Shown piece after piece: positions 5,475-15,268 of a DNA stretch of 27,765 nucleotides. A program made the translations under genes and the position numbers. Each line of letters opens with the position of its first letter. The stretch's first letter is position 1. Under the pieces are notes generated by a model. It had not been told where the DNA came from, did not search any database, and saw only the letters and a program-made list of their open reading frames with translations. Source of the DNA: CAMTWB01 sp037441775 (GTDB lineage: Bacteria; Desulfobacterota; Syntrophia; Syntrophales; CAMTWB01); the NCBI GenBank assembly GCA_037441775.1, contig JBBIRO010000044.1, positions 1 through 27,765 on the forward strand. Direction: 5' to 3'.

Positions 5475-8400
5475 CTAGGCCATCCGGCTCCGTCGCCGCC
5501 GGACAAGCGCCATTGTACCGATCAGGAGGACGCCAAGGATCAGGAAGAGCCCGAGGACGCCCAATTGTAGCAGGAGATAACTAAGACCAACAGCAGGCAG
5601 CAGGGCTACCCTTACCAAGGCTTTAAGTGTCTCGCTGTCGGTGATGAGCGACGCCACGTTGGGCGAGAAACTGTAGTAGGTTTCCACGAAGAGCCGGCCC
5701 AGCTTGCTGGGCAGGAGGTAAACGTCGCGGAAGGCCCGCAGAATCTCCACGTGCTTCTCAAATGGAGAGCCGTAGGCCGCCGTGGCGATGAAGCACCGGC
5801 TGTCGGAGCTGGCGTCCGTCAGGGTTGTGCCGCCGGCGCCTGCAGCTGCGCCGACAGCGAAGAAGGAGAGGCGATCGGTCCAGAAAGTGACGGATCCGAT
5901 TTGCCCGTTGCCGACATAGTCGGTCTGAATGATATTCGCGGCCGGTATTTCAATTACATTGCCTGCTTCCAGGTTGGCAAGCGATGTCGCCTTGTAGATC
6001 TTATAGGTTCCCTTTTCCAGGTCTCCGGGTTTTACAACGGCAAGGTTAATGGGCAACCTTATAAATATCCTCTTGATGTCCGCCGCGGAAACCGGTGTAT
6101 TCCCGGCCTGGTCGGTCGTAAGCTTTACCTGGTAAACGAAGTCCGCAGACCCGGCGGTAAATGGTGAGGCAGGAGCCGATTTGGCCGTCTGCGCTATGGC
6201 AATGAAACCGTCCACTGCCAGACCTCCTGCGGGAATTTTGACTTCTGTCGTCTGACCCGAAGCCACGTCAATCAGGCTCTTCTCGCCGCCGCCCGCATCG
6301 ACATCCGGCGCACCAAGAGCCTTCAGCGGCAATCCGTTCGCAGCGCCGCTAAAGTTCACTGCAGCCGTCCCTCCTGTAAGGGCAACCCCGATCCTTGCCA
6401 CCGATATGAAATTTGGCATCGAAGCAACCACCGTCCAGCCGGTTGTCGCCGCACCGGTGGGCAGGTTGATCGTGTAGCTGCCGTCTGACGCGGTCTTCGC
6501 TGCATACTGAACCGTGGGCGCAGCGGGCAGGAAAGCCGTTACTGTGGCACCTGAAAGAGGAGCGCCACCCGCGGTTTCAACCACGCCCGTGATGGTGAGG
6601 TTGCTGGCGGCCAGAATGACCGGAATGGCCTTTTGATTGGAGATTTTCGCCTGGCTCACGTAATTTGCCAGACTGAGGTTATAGGCGTAGTTCCCGCCCG
6701 TGTCGGGCAGGTTGAATGTGGCGATTCCATCGGCATTTGTCGTCCTGGTGATTTTGCCATCCACCATTGGTGAATACTCCACAATTACCTCGACGCCGGA
6801 AAGCTTCGCCCCTGCGGCGTTCGTCACCGTGACCGTATAGGTCGCAACCGGAGTGATTGTGAAGGGGCCCACGGTGACCTTATCGAGACCCGCCGCGGCA
6901 AGCCCCGCATCAGCAATGGTGACGCGGACATAGAAGGTTTTGGCGGCGTTTATATCCGCCTTGGGCGCAAAATTGTTGGTAAGTGTTGCCGGATTGGCTA
7001 CCTCCCGGCCGTTAGACCAGGTGCCGTAATCGGCGGGTGTTGTAACCGGAGTCGCCGCCGTTGCCGAATCCATGATGTCCCAGGTGTATTTGGTGCTCGT
7101 GGCGGGCGCGCCGGCAATGGTAAATGTCTTGGGCTGATCCGTCGTCAGGAAGGCTAAAGTCTTCGGCGTCACGGTGAAGGGCTGCTTCACCTGGTAGGTT
7201 GCCGAAGCGCCAGAGGTCTTGTCCGTCACCTTGATCGTATAGACGCCCGCGGTCGCACCGGCCGTGAAGAGACCAGCCGTAGTAATGATACCGCCGGCGG
7301 GGCTACCCGCCTCGATGGTATAATTGAACCCGTCCGTGGTGCCGCCGGAGACAACCGGGGCAAAATCGATCGTTCCTCCGGATAGGATTGTTATCGGCAG
7401 ATTCGCCGTGTTGATCACAACCGCCGCCGCCGCCTGGACGTTCATGGCGATGGAGTTGCTGGTCTTGCCTCCCAGCCCCGCCGTGATGTTGGTTGCCCCG
7501 ATTGCCAGAGCCCGGAACAGACCGGTGCCTGAAGCGATCGTCCCCTTGGCGATATCGGAAGAATTCCAGGCGACATTTGTGGTAATCACTTCCGTAGAGA
7601 TAGCCTGCGTTACTTGATCGCGGTAGGTTCCGGTCGCCCTGAACAGCACCGTCTCTCCGACCTTAGGCGTTGTCGTCTGAACCTTTCCACCGGGGACGAT
7701 TTCAATCGCAATACTCTGGAGCTCCTTGGGAACGGTGGTGACATTGACCGTCCCCTGGGAGAGGCCGTTTGCACTGGCCGTGCAGTTAATGACGCCGCCG
7801 GTAGGATCAACCTTGGAAACGACAACGCTCGTCGCCACACCGGCTACGGCATTTTTCGTCGTTTCACCCGTCTTAATGTTGCCGAAGGTGGTTTGGCCGA
7901 CAGCAAAGGTAACAGCCGCCGTAGCGCCCGACCCCGTCGTGACCACGTTGTTGTTTGCATCGCGGATGGTGGCCGTCAAAGCTGACTCGCTTGGGGTTGA
8001 AGCAGAAATGGTTGGGGGGTTTGCGGTTAGCGTGATTTTCGTCGCCGGGCCGTGCGTCAGGGTAACGGTTATACTTCCGGTTTGGGCACCCACGGAGGCC
8101 GTCACTGTTCCGCTACCCACTGTAGTCGCCGAGGTGTAGATCGTGTGCGCGGCGCCTCCTGCTGCTGTCGCCGTTGCCGGAGCAACAGAGCCTGTGCCAC
8201 CGGTTAAGGCAAAGGCCACGGAAATTCCGTCCACAACATTGGCGTTAGCAGCCGTTTTAACCGTTGCGAAGATAGTCGACGTCGAGGTGCCATTGGCCAC
8301 GATTGAGGGATTACTGGCGGCTAATGTTATGGTTCCGTTGAAAGCGTTGACAGTAACCGTTGTCACTGCGGAGGATTTGGCGCCCATCGTTGCCTTGACA

Positions 8401-9546
8401 CCGGCCGTGCCCTGCTTGAGCGCATTGAATCTTCCCTGCACGTTCGTATCCATAGCACCCGCCCCCGCCGGGTTAGGGCTTTCGATTGTCCAGTTGACGG
8501 CGGCCGTCAGGTTTTCCGTGCTTGTGTCGTCATAAGTCCCCGTTGCTGTAAACTGAATGGTCTCGCCAACCGGTGCCGCCGTCCTCGGTGAAGAGATGGC
8601 GATCGAAACCAATTCTTTGAGCCGGGTGGTGACATTGGCCGTCCCCTGGGTCAGGCCGTTTGCACTGGCCGTGCAGGTAATCGTCCCGCCGCCGGTTACC
8701 TTGGATTGAACGACGCTTGTTGCTACCCCATTTGCCGCCGCAACGCTCGTTGAACCGGCTTTAATATTGCCAAATGCTGTTGTTCCTTCGGTTACCGCGA
8801 AGTTAACGCTGCCGTTAAAAGATGTTACCAGGTTGTCATTTTGATCCAGTATCCGGGCCGTCAGGGTAGAATCGGTTATGACCGAGCTCGATATCGTCGT
8901 CGGATTAGCCGTGAGAACTATTTTCGTTGCCGGGCCGGGATTGACAACGATTCCCGTCTGGCTGCCCGTAATTGTCGCCGTTGTCGTGTCGGTTGCGGTG
9001 ACGCTGTGGGTTCCGGCGGTTTTGAAGGTAACCCCGCTTATGAATTGCTTAACTCCCGCGTCACCGGCCAGGAAAGTATAATTGGAAGGTAGTGTCGCAT
9101 TGTCATCCGTAGAGGTGAAGCGGACTGTGCCGGTATAGCCCGTCGCCGTCACGCCTGCGGCGTTGACCGCCTTGACCTGTACGTTGCTGGCCGCGCCCGC
9201 CGCGACCGGATTGGTGATCTGTGTCACTTCAAGCCTAGTTGCCTGAACGGCGGTAAAGGGAACCGAGAGCATCCCAGTTGCGTCGCCAGTCACCGAGGTG
9301 GCCGTTAGCTGAGCGTTCCCGACGGCCAGGCTCGAACGGAGGCCAAAGCTGATAACCCCACCGGTTGTCGCGACCTGTACGCCGGCGATAGTTCCATCAA
9401 TGTCACCGGCAATGATCGTCCCCTCACTGGCGACTACCGTGATCTTGGTTCCGTTGGGAACATTAGCCCCGGAGGCATCTTTAATTGCGGCGCTTGTTAT
9501 CGTGGTCGTGGCTGTCCCGTCGGCCACGATGGAGGCGGGATTGGCT
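5475..9546 (-). CDS. Giant Ig-repeat surface protein with CFI-box C-terminal tail (C-terminal part, 5' end lost in assembly gap)
   Basis: About 1356 residues remain, open to the edge of the N run; a GTG at 9527 sits inside a domain and is not a real start. The order is: an invasin-type Big_1 domain beginning ANPASIVADGTAT; a filamin-like segment; two copies of a long repeat starting GPATKI and ending KELxSIAI; Big_2-type domains (for example VGETIQFTATGTY); another Big_1; putative Ig and carboxypeptidase-regulatory-like domains (SGATVTAF, SDGSYTINLP); a ZU5/GPS-like beta region; and a C-terminal tail. The tail has CFIATAAYG (Cys codon at 5793-5795), then about 40 hydrophobic residues and an RRRRSR end. 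This layout resembles a protein-sorting tail. It is probably a long surface adhesin or structural protein, and very likely the same gene as 9647-10635. Confidence 0.85.
7706..8051 (-). repeat. Internal repeat copy A in the Ig-repeat gene
   Basis: It encodes a roughly 115-residue unit from GPATKITLTANPPTIS to PKELQSIAI. It matches copy B (8600-8937) in protein and DNA; for example GGCCGTTTGCACTGGCCGTG on the plus strand is shared near 7768 and 8652. The copies lie about 900 bp apart. Confidence 0.75.
8600..8937 (-). repeat. Internal repeat copy B in the Ig-repeat gene
   Basis: It encodes the unit GPATKIVLTANPTTIS to LKELVSIAI, homologous to copy A (7706-8051), with conserved inner segments FGNIK, GVATSVV and CTASANGL. 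The DNA is still clearly similar, which suggests duplication within this gene. Confidence 0.75.
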
Positions 9547-9646
9547 NNNNNNNNNNNNNNNNNNNNNNNNNNNNNNNNNNNNNNNNNNNNNNNNNNNNNN
9601 NNNNNNNNNNNNNNNNNNNNNNNNNNNNNNNNNNNNNNNNNNNNNN
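9547..9646. other. Assembly gap (100 N)
   Basis: Exactly 100 N, the conventional placeholder for a scaffold gap of unknown size. It falls inside Ig-like coding sequence; the two flanks are open on the minus strand in different frames relative to the placeholder, so the true gap length is not 100 if they are one gene. Repetitive Ig domains may have broken the assembly. Confidence 0.97.
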
Positions 9647-10635
9647 GTATAACTCTGCAACACCGTGATCGTACCGGTTTTAAGGGCCGTGCCCGTCGTC
9701 GGCGTCGCCGTTACGGTAAAGGTGCCCGCCTTCAAACCTTTGACCGTGACGGAGGCGGCGCCTGAAGATGAACCGACAAATTCGGCGACACCCGCGGCCA
9801 TATCAGTCAGCGTCCAGTTATACGTTGTTGTTGCGTCCACGGTAAACCCAAGGGTTGCGCCTACAGTGATTTGAAATATGTTGTTATGATTGATTGCCAC
9901 AGGCGCGATGTAGTTGTAAACAGCCTGGGCCGAGGGCGCGGTGGTGCGGTTGCCAGCGAAGTCCTCAAACCAGGCCGCGATCGTGACGTTGCCATAAGGC
10001 GTGCCATCGCGCAGATTAACTACTCCCTGAGGGAAAAGGCTGTAATCCATGCCCGCCCCGCCCGGAAAGATGGTAGCGTCGTTTAGCCAGTAGAATTTGA
10101 TGGGTTCCGAGGGGCTCATTGAAACGCCGACCTGCTTCGTGGTCCCGGCTGCAGGGTCAAGCGTGAGCGTCCCCGTGGGAGCAACGTTGTCAATCCTGAT
10201 TGGTCCCACAACTAAAGCCGTGCTATAAGCTGTCTTTCCAGTTGCGGTGTCTAGATATTGGGTTGCGATGTGGAGGTAGCGCAGCTTGTCGGAATTATAA
10301 AGGTCGAAAAAGCTCTTTGAGATGCTCACGAAATTACCCGGATGGGTCACGGAAAAATCATGATTGGTATCGTTTAATTCCGCACTCGTAAGCGGCACGC
10401 TAGACTCGCTGAATTTCAGATAATAATTCATTGGCGCAGGATCGACTCCGGCCGGGGCCGTCCAGGAAACCGTGAGATTATCGCTCACACGGACAAATTG
10501 ATTCGCCGTCACTGTCTGGCTGAAGGTAACCCCGGTTACCCGGTAATCCTGCTGGGCAGAGAGGGGCGACGCCGCGATCGTAAGACCGAAAATCAGCAGC
10601 GCGCGCCAGACCTGGAATATCATTCTTTTACTCAT
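9647..10635 (-). CDS. N-terminal part of the giant Ig-repeat surface protein (3' end in assembly gap)
   Basis: About 329 residues before the gap. A signal peptide occupies residues 1-26 (hydrophobic core, cleavage after LSA before QQ). Next come a fibronectin-like region (about 30-150), an Ig-like region (about 150-245, DFAGNRTTAP typical of bacterial Ig folds) and a Big_2-like domain (about 250-328, ending GTITVLQSY). The ATG at 10635 has GGGGAGG eight bases upstream. There is no stop before the N run, and on the other side Big_1-type coding sequence is already open, so the two pieces are best read as one gene of at least 1685 residues. It follows the cohesin gene after 75 bp on the same strand. 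Confidence 0.85.
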
Positions 10636-10666
10636 ATCTTAATCCTCCCCTGGGTATAGGCTGTCT

Positions 10667-10707
10667 GGGGAGGACCGGCGCCCGCCTTGTGGCGCCGGCC
10701 CCTCCGT
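10667..10707 (-). other. Strong intergenic hairpin between cohesin and Ig-repeat genes
   Basis: CCGGCGCC pairs perfectly with GGCGCCGG around an eight-base loop, and the stem extends outward through GGAGG/CCTCC with one bulge. No U-tract follows on the minus strand, so attenuation, mRNA protection or processing is more likely than full termination. Confidence 0.55.
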
Positions 10708-10710
10708 ATG

Positions 10711-13700
10711 CTACTGTTTGATCAGTTGGATGTTCACATCGAGCTTGCTTGCGCTCGTTATGTTAATATTGTCCGCCGCATCAATACCGGCCTTGCCGTT
10801 AAACCACCTCGGCGCATAGCCCGTCGCCACGGCCAGGATCTTGTAGTCGCTGGCAGCCTCCAGTGCCTTAAAGAGGAAGGCGCCGGTTGCGGCCTCCTGG
10901 AAGCCCTGATACACATTATTTTTGTAGAGGAAGACGTAAATCTTTGTTGCGGCGGGGATGGCTTGGTCGCCCGTAATGTTCCCGCCGATATCCCGGCCCA
11001 GGGGGAACGTGAAGTTCTGGGTTTTATCAGCGTCAATCGTTTGGTTGCTCAACTCCTGCGTCGGCAGGCCGGGTGCGATCACGACGATCCGGTAATCGGT
11101 CGAAGATATCAGGTTGGCCACCGAGTAGGCCCCTGTCGTCGGAGCGGTCGTCGTGCTGGCGAAGAGGTTCTTCGAGGGCGAGGAGACTAAGACAATTGCG
11201 CCTCCAATCCCTGTCTGGTCTCCCGTTTTTACCGTTCCGGACAGGGTGTAATAGGTCACAGGCCTGGCGAGGGCGAAGTTTGCCGTCGTGCCCGCCGTCT
11301 CCGGCTTCTGGGACGTTATTGCCTGCCGCTCGTAGCCGCGCGCCTGGGCGATGATGATATAGTCGCTTTTGGACGAATCCAGACCATAGACGCTGTAGAA
11401 ACCGGCGCTGTTGGTTACCGTATAGACCGGCGTCTCCCCCGTCCGCGTGACGATGATCGTCGCCCCGGGCAGGTTCTTGACGGGGTTCGAGCCAGCTTCC
11501 GTTACGGTCCCCTTGAAGTGGGCGCCTTTTTCGAGCGCCACGTTATGGGTCATGTCGGAGCCGATCACGAGATTCACCATAAAGCCGCGGTAATCCGGAT
11601 GGGTCACCTCAAGGGTGTATTCGCCGCTTGGGATGTCGCGGATGCTGTAATCCCCGTTTGCCGCCGAGAAGTAGATCCGGCCTCCTACCAAGGCGCCGGT
11701 TGCCTGATCCTTAAGGTAAAGCATGGCCCCAGCCACCGGGGCGGATGTTCCCAGATCCGTCACCCTCCCGGAGAGGACTGATCCAGTATCGATAATGAAG
11801 TTTCTCTCGTTGACGCCGGTTGCAGAAATGGCAACGCTTGCCGTCTGAACCGGATAGTTACCGACAAGGGGTTTCATCGTTACCGTATAGGTTTTGGCCT
11901 CGAGCCCGCCCACCTGGTAGCGGCCGTCAACCCCCGTGAGGCCCTGGGCGCGCGTTTTGGCGTCGGTTACGGTGATGAGCACGTTGGCTGCCGGATCACC
12001 TGTGGCCGTCCGCAAGGTAACTTTGCCGGTCAATATCTTGTCGGCCTCGGTGATGTTGATATTGGTGTTGAGCAACTCCGTAATGTTTGCCGTAACCACC
12101 CTAAGAACGGCGTTCGCCTGGTTCTGCGTCGGAGTTCCGTCCGGATTGGCGAAGTAGAAGATCTTGCCATTACCCTTGATCACAAAGATCTCGTAGCTAC
12201 CCACCGGAACGCTGAGGCTGTAGTTGCCTTGAGCATCCGTCTGGGTCGAGATTAAGGCGAAGGTGTTCACTTCGAACCCATACACGGTGATCGCGTTTAC
12301 GCCGGCGCCCGACTGACTGATCCAACCCTTGATGCTCTTGGCAGGCGGGACGAAGTTGAAGTTGATGCCGGTTGCGTTGTTCGTGGCGATATTGACTGCC
12401 GTCGCCTCGTTCACATCGGTCTTGCCGTTGTAGTAGGTCAAGGGCAGGCCGGTTGCCACCGCCGAAACGATGTAATCGTCCGCGGCTACGAGGTGTCCTA
12501 TGGTGTAGTCGGTGTTATCACCGGTTCTGGTAACCTGGAGCGTCTTGGTGATCTTGCCCTTCACTGAGCTTGCCGTCACTGCGCCTCCGCCCACAGGCAG
12601 TCCGGAAATCGTTCCGGAAATTGATTTTAGTTGCGCGGTATTGAAAGTCGTTGTGCCAGCGTTGTCGAATGGTCCGGTAGAAAGGCTTCCGTAAAGCAGA
12701 TTCCAACGATATGCCTGACCTGCGCCCAGTGCGGGCAGGAGCGGCGAGATAAATGTTCCATCAGATGCAATACTATAGGTACCCATAACCTTGCCGGCAG
12801 GATCGATCACCTGCGCCAAAAGCCCCGGAATGTTGCCCGAAGTCACCGTACCGGTTACGCGTACAGGCTGGGGTTTCAAGGTGAGCGCAGCATCAGCGTC
12901 CGTCTTGTTGGCCGAAAGCGTAATCACGCCTGATTCAAAGTTATTGTAGTTCGGATCGAGCGAAGCGATTGCGATCTTGTAATTCCCGGCGTCCCGGCCC
13001 GTGAAATTGTAGCGGCCGTCGGAACCTACCGTCGTCTGGCTTACGAAGACGTAGCCCGAGGCGGTTTCTCTTGTTAAGGTCACCGTGCAGCCCGTGGCGT
13101 TGGCGCCGCCCGTGCCGTACGTCACCTTCCCGCCTAGGCTGAGAGTAGGCGCGCTGACCGTGATGCCGCCCGCTACGAGTGTTGCCGGAATGACGGGGAA
13201 ATTGCTCGTGGTGTACTTGCCGCCCGTTTTTTCGCCCGTTCCTATGAGTACAGGGAGCATCGTATCGGTCGCGTAGCCCGCGGCGGGGTTGCGGATGATG
13301 CTACGCTGGATGCCAATGGGATAGGTCGTCCCGTTGATGCCCGCCTTGATGCCGAATTTGGCCCGGAAGAGGGCCGTCCCGGAGAGCGGCTCCGCCGAGG
13401 CGCCGGCAAAGAGAATCCGTCCCACGGGCGCGCTCGGGGCGCCCACGTCATTGAACTGGTAGAAGAGCGTCGCGGGGGCTGCCGCCGGGCTGGCGGTATA
13501 GGGGTTCTGTCCCGCCGTATAGGCGCTCCCGTCATTGATCGTCCAGCCCGGGGTTGCCTGTTCCAGCCCTTTGAAGGTAAAGAAGGCCGGGTTATAGGTA
13601 AGCGTGAAGGCAACCCCGCCCACGCCGGTGGCGTCGCTGATCGTTATGGGAACTGTGACGTCGGCCCCGCCTACCGTGCCGCTCGCCGTGCCAACGGTCA

Positions 13701-13797
13701 GGGTCCGGGTGGTCTGGGCCGGAGATGACCCAACCGCCAGGGCGAGAAACGCCAGGACACACAAGGCCAGTTTGAATATTTTCTGTAAGGAATTCAT
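10711..13797 (-). CDS. Exported cohesin-domain protein with multiple carboxypeptidase-regulatory-like repeats
   Basis: The 1028-residue product starts with a signal peptide (MNSLQKIF..., cleavage near residue 28 after SSPAQ). Residues about 31-185 form a cohesin-type domain: TLTVGTASGTVGG, VTVPITIS, GVGGVAFTLTYNPAFFTF and a later PLSGTALFRAKFGI strand. The rest is a string of about seven to eight CarboxypepD_reg-like beta domains, recognised by repeats such as SDGRYNFTG, AQGNYSLSV, VDGRYQVGG and NGDYSIRDI, mixed with a YYNGKTDVNEAT / WFNGKAGIDAAD motif. No transmembrane anchor or sorting tail is seen. The ATG at 13797 has AGGAGG six bases upstream; a longer frame from 13824 lacks this. Cohesins bind dockerins, and a dockerin-like protein is encoded 1 kb upstream in the same cluster. 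It is probably an extracytoplasmic scaffold. Confidence 0.87.
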   Translation of the reverse strand: MNSLQKIFKLALCVLAFLALAVGSSPAQTTRTLTVGTASGTVGGADVTVPITISDATGVGGVAFTLTYNPAFFTFKGLEQATPGWTINDGSAYTAGQNPYTASPAAAPATLFYQFNDVGAPSAPVGRILFAGASAEPLSGTALFRAKFGIKAGINGTTYPIGIQRSIIRNPAAGYATDTMLPVLIGTGEKTGGKYTTSNFPVIPATLVAGGITVSAPTLSLGGKVTYGTGGANATGCTVTLTRETASGYVFVSQTTVGSDGRYNFTGRDAGNYKIAIASLDPNYNNFESGVITLSANKTDADAALTLKPQPVRVTGTVTSGNIPGLLAQVIDPAGKVMGTYSIASDGTFISPLLPALGAGQAYRWNLLYGSLSTGPFDNAGTTTFNTAQLKSISGTISGLPVGGGAVTASSVKGKITKTLQVTRTGDNTDYTIGHLVAADDYIVSAVATGLPLTYYNGKTDVNEATAVNIATNNATGINFNFVPPAKSIKGWISQSGAGVNAITVYGFEVNTFALISTQTDAQGNYSLSVPVGSYEIFVIKGNGKIFYFANPDGTPTQNQANAVLRVVTANITELLNTNINITEADKILTGKVTLRTATGDPAANVLITVTDAKTRAQGLTGVDGRYQVGGLEAKTYTVTMKPLVGNYPVQTASVAISATGVNERNFIIDTGSVLSGRVTDLGTSAPVAGAMLYLKDQATGALVGGRIYFSAANGDYSIRDIPSGEYTLEVTHPDYRGFMVNLVIGSDMTHNVALEKGAHFKGTVTEAGSNPVKNLPGATIIVTRTGETPVYTVTNSAGFYSVYGLDSSKSDYIIIAQARGYERQAITSQKPETAGTTANFALARPVTYYTLSGTVKTGDQTGIGGAIVLVSSPSKNLFASTTTAPTTGAYSVANLISSTDYRIVVIAPGLPTQELSNQTIDADKTQNFTFPLGRDIGGNITGDQAIPAATKIYVFLYKNNVYQGFQEAATGAFLFKALEAASDYKILAVATGYAPRWFNGKAGIDAADNINITSASKLDVNIQLIKQ

Positions 13798-13858
13798 GGT
13801 GATCCTCCTGCTAATAACGATCATCCGGAAGGCCGCCTAGCGGCTCATCTCCGAAAAA

Positions 13859-14692
13859 CTATGGTTTGGTTACTTCCTGAAACTGATTAATCCTTTTCAA
13901 GGATTCAACCTTGTTCATGTTCGCCTTCTTGAAAGCCTGAAATTTCACCACCTCGTCGGCGTAGGCCTGCGCGAGCGCCTGGGCGCGCTTCGGGTCGCCC
14001 GCCGTCTCCTGCGCCTGCCTTCGTAGCAAGAGCAGTTCATTGAACCGCTCCGCCTCCGCCTGCTCATTTTGGAGCTGCAGGGCAAGCCAGGGGGTTTGAA
14101 GATCGACAGGGCCGGCCTGAGGAGAAATCTCCGTCTGGGAGGGGCCAACCGGCCCACGGCGGGCCGCCGCGTTGCCATGCGTGACCATCTGCCCCCCCGC
14201 ATCCACGAGCACCGTCACCGTCTCGCCGCGGCGGTTCTTTTCCTCATAGACGGCGGCCGTTCGTCCGCCTGTGAACAAGGGAACCACCTCGCCCGTATGC
14301 TGCCCCTCGGGATAGAGCCTAAGGGCGGCGATGCGAAAGTCGTTGCCCTCTTTGGCATAGATGGCCGCGTAATTGTACCCGCGTAAGATCCGCTTGATAG
14401 CCGCTTCCAGCGGTTCGTCCTTTATCTGTAATGAGAGCTTCTTTCCCGCCGTCGAAAAACCCCGGGCGACAAAAATATCGATGCCGGCGGTTCGGGCCAG
14501 GATCTCTAATATTTCGCCTAAATTGGCGTTTTTGGCCTCGAGCGTAAGAGTTCCGTCGGCAAATTTTGCCCCCGGCCGAACCGCCGCGTTTAAGCACCAA
14601 GGCTCAGCCGCGAGCGCCACCGCCCCGAGGAGAATGGCCAGGGTTATTGCCTTCATTAATTTATTGTCTTTGACGCTATTCATGCTACGCAT
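13859..14692 (-). CDS. Exported STN-domain protein (secretin/TonB short N-terminal domain)
   Basis: After a hydrophobic signal segment (about residues 14-30) comes an STN domain at about 47-115 (LTLEAKNANLGEILEILA ... PLEAAIKRILRGYNYAAIY), the small alpha/beta fold found at the N-termini of secretins and TonB-dependent receptors and in some stand-alone periplasmic proteins. The C-terminal half has no secretin barrel; it is charged, helical and rich in Gln, Ala and Arg (about 200-277), probably coiled. The start is uncertain: no site has a strong Shine-Dalgarno. I use the ATG at 14692; an ATG at 14764 would add 24 residues before the signal segment. It lies between the dockerin-motif and cohesin genes, suggesting a periplasmic adaptor in secretion or assembly of the large proteins. 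Confidence 0.78.
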   Translation of the reverse strand: MRSMNSVKDNKLMKAITLAILLGAVALAAEPWCLNAAVRPGAKFADGTLTLEAKNANLGEILEILARTAGIDIFVARGFSTAGKKLSLQIKDEPLEAAIKRILRGYNYAAIYAKEGNDFRIAALRLYPEGQHTGEVVPLFTGGRTAAVYEEKNRRGETVTVLVDAGGQMVTHGNAAARRGPVGPSQTEISPQAGPVDLQTPWLALQLQNEQAEAERFNELLLLRRQAQETAGDPKRAQALAQAYADEVVKFQAFKKANMNKVESLKRINQFQEVTKP

Positions 14693-14794
14693 CATCTGCC
14701 TGGAGATGGACGAAAACCGGTCATACGGAGATAATCCCGGTGCGGACGCTGTTGGCCGGATCATTTTCCCGCCCCGGCGTCCTGCTCTACGATT

Positions 14795-15211
14795 TTAGCT
14801 CCGGCTGATTCGCGGCGGCGGGGTAGGGGGCATTAAAAGGGGTGAATGGTAGCAAAACGACGGGCCCGCGATACAGGGCGCCGACGAAGGATATGACTCT
14901 AGCGTATAGGATGAAGTTACGATGAATAAAGGCGCGGTGGGTAATGACCTGTCAATGCCCGGCTCCCGCGCCGACCTAAGGACGCTGGTCAGACCGGCGG
15001 CAACCGCAAGGGAAGTCAGCGCGTTCTCCATTGTCTGGCGGAATGAAACCTCATCGCTGGCCGCCTTGGCCAGATGCCGGACGGACAGTATCGCATCCTC
15101 CAGGCCCATCTTGCCGTCACGGTTCATATCGCCCGTCTGGTAGAGGGGCAATCCCGCGGAGATGATCGCAAGCACAAGGATGCAATGGATGATCGGTCTT
15201 ACTGCCCGCAT
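14795..15211 (-). CDS. Small exported protein with a single dockerin-type calcium loop
   Basis: The 138-residue product has a signal peptide (hydrophobic 7-22) followed almost at once by GDMNRDGKMGLEDAILSVRH, an F-hand calcium loop with D28, N30, D32, K34, G36 and D39 at EF-hand positions 1, 3, 5, 7, 9 and 12, then the expected helix. Classical type I dockerins carry two such repeats; only one is visible. The C-terminal 65 residues are low-complexity and Pro/Ser-rich, and I cannot assign them. The ATG at 15211 has only a weak AGG upstream. It is the first gene after the promoter at 15269-15297 and heads the cluster that includes a cohesin protein, so an interaction is a reasonable inference. 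Confidence 0.75.
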   Translation of the reverse strand: MRAVRPIIHCILVLAIISAGLPLYQTGDMNRDGKMGLEDAILSVRHLAKAASDEVSFRQTMENALTSLAVAAGLTSVLRSAREPGIDRSLPTAPLFIVTSSYTLESYPSSAPCIAGPSFCYHSPLLMPPTPPPRISRS

Positions 15212-15268
15212 GACTTGGCTACCTGAATAGAGATGTGAGAAATAAACCAGGCCTTACCTTTTGGTGGG

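Noticed and set aside
7706..8937. Direct repeats as a CRISPR-like or tandem DNA array
   Set aside because: The repeats are coding, in frame and about 900 bp apart; they are duplicated protein domains.
9481..9546. The last 21 codons of the right-hand ORF beyond the N run (out to 9481)
   Set aside because: They come from reading through the 100 N in a frame fixed by the placeholder length; the other frame there encodes a clean Big_1 domain.
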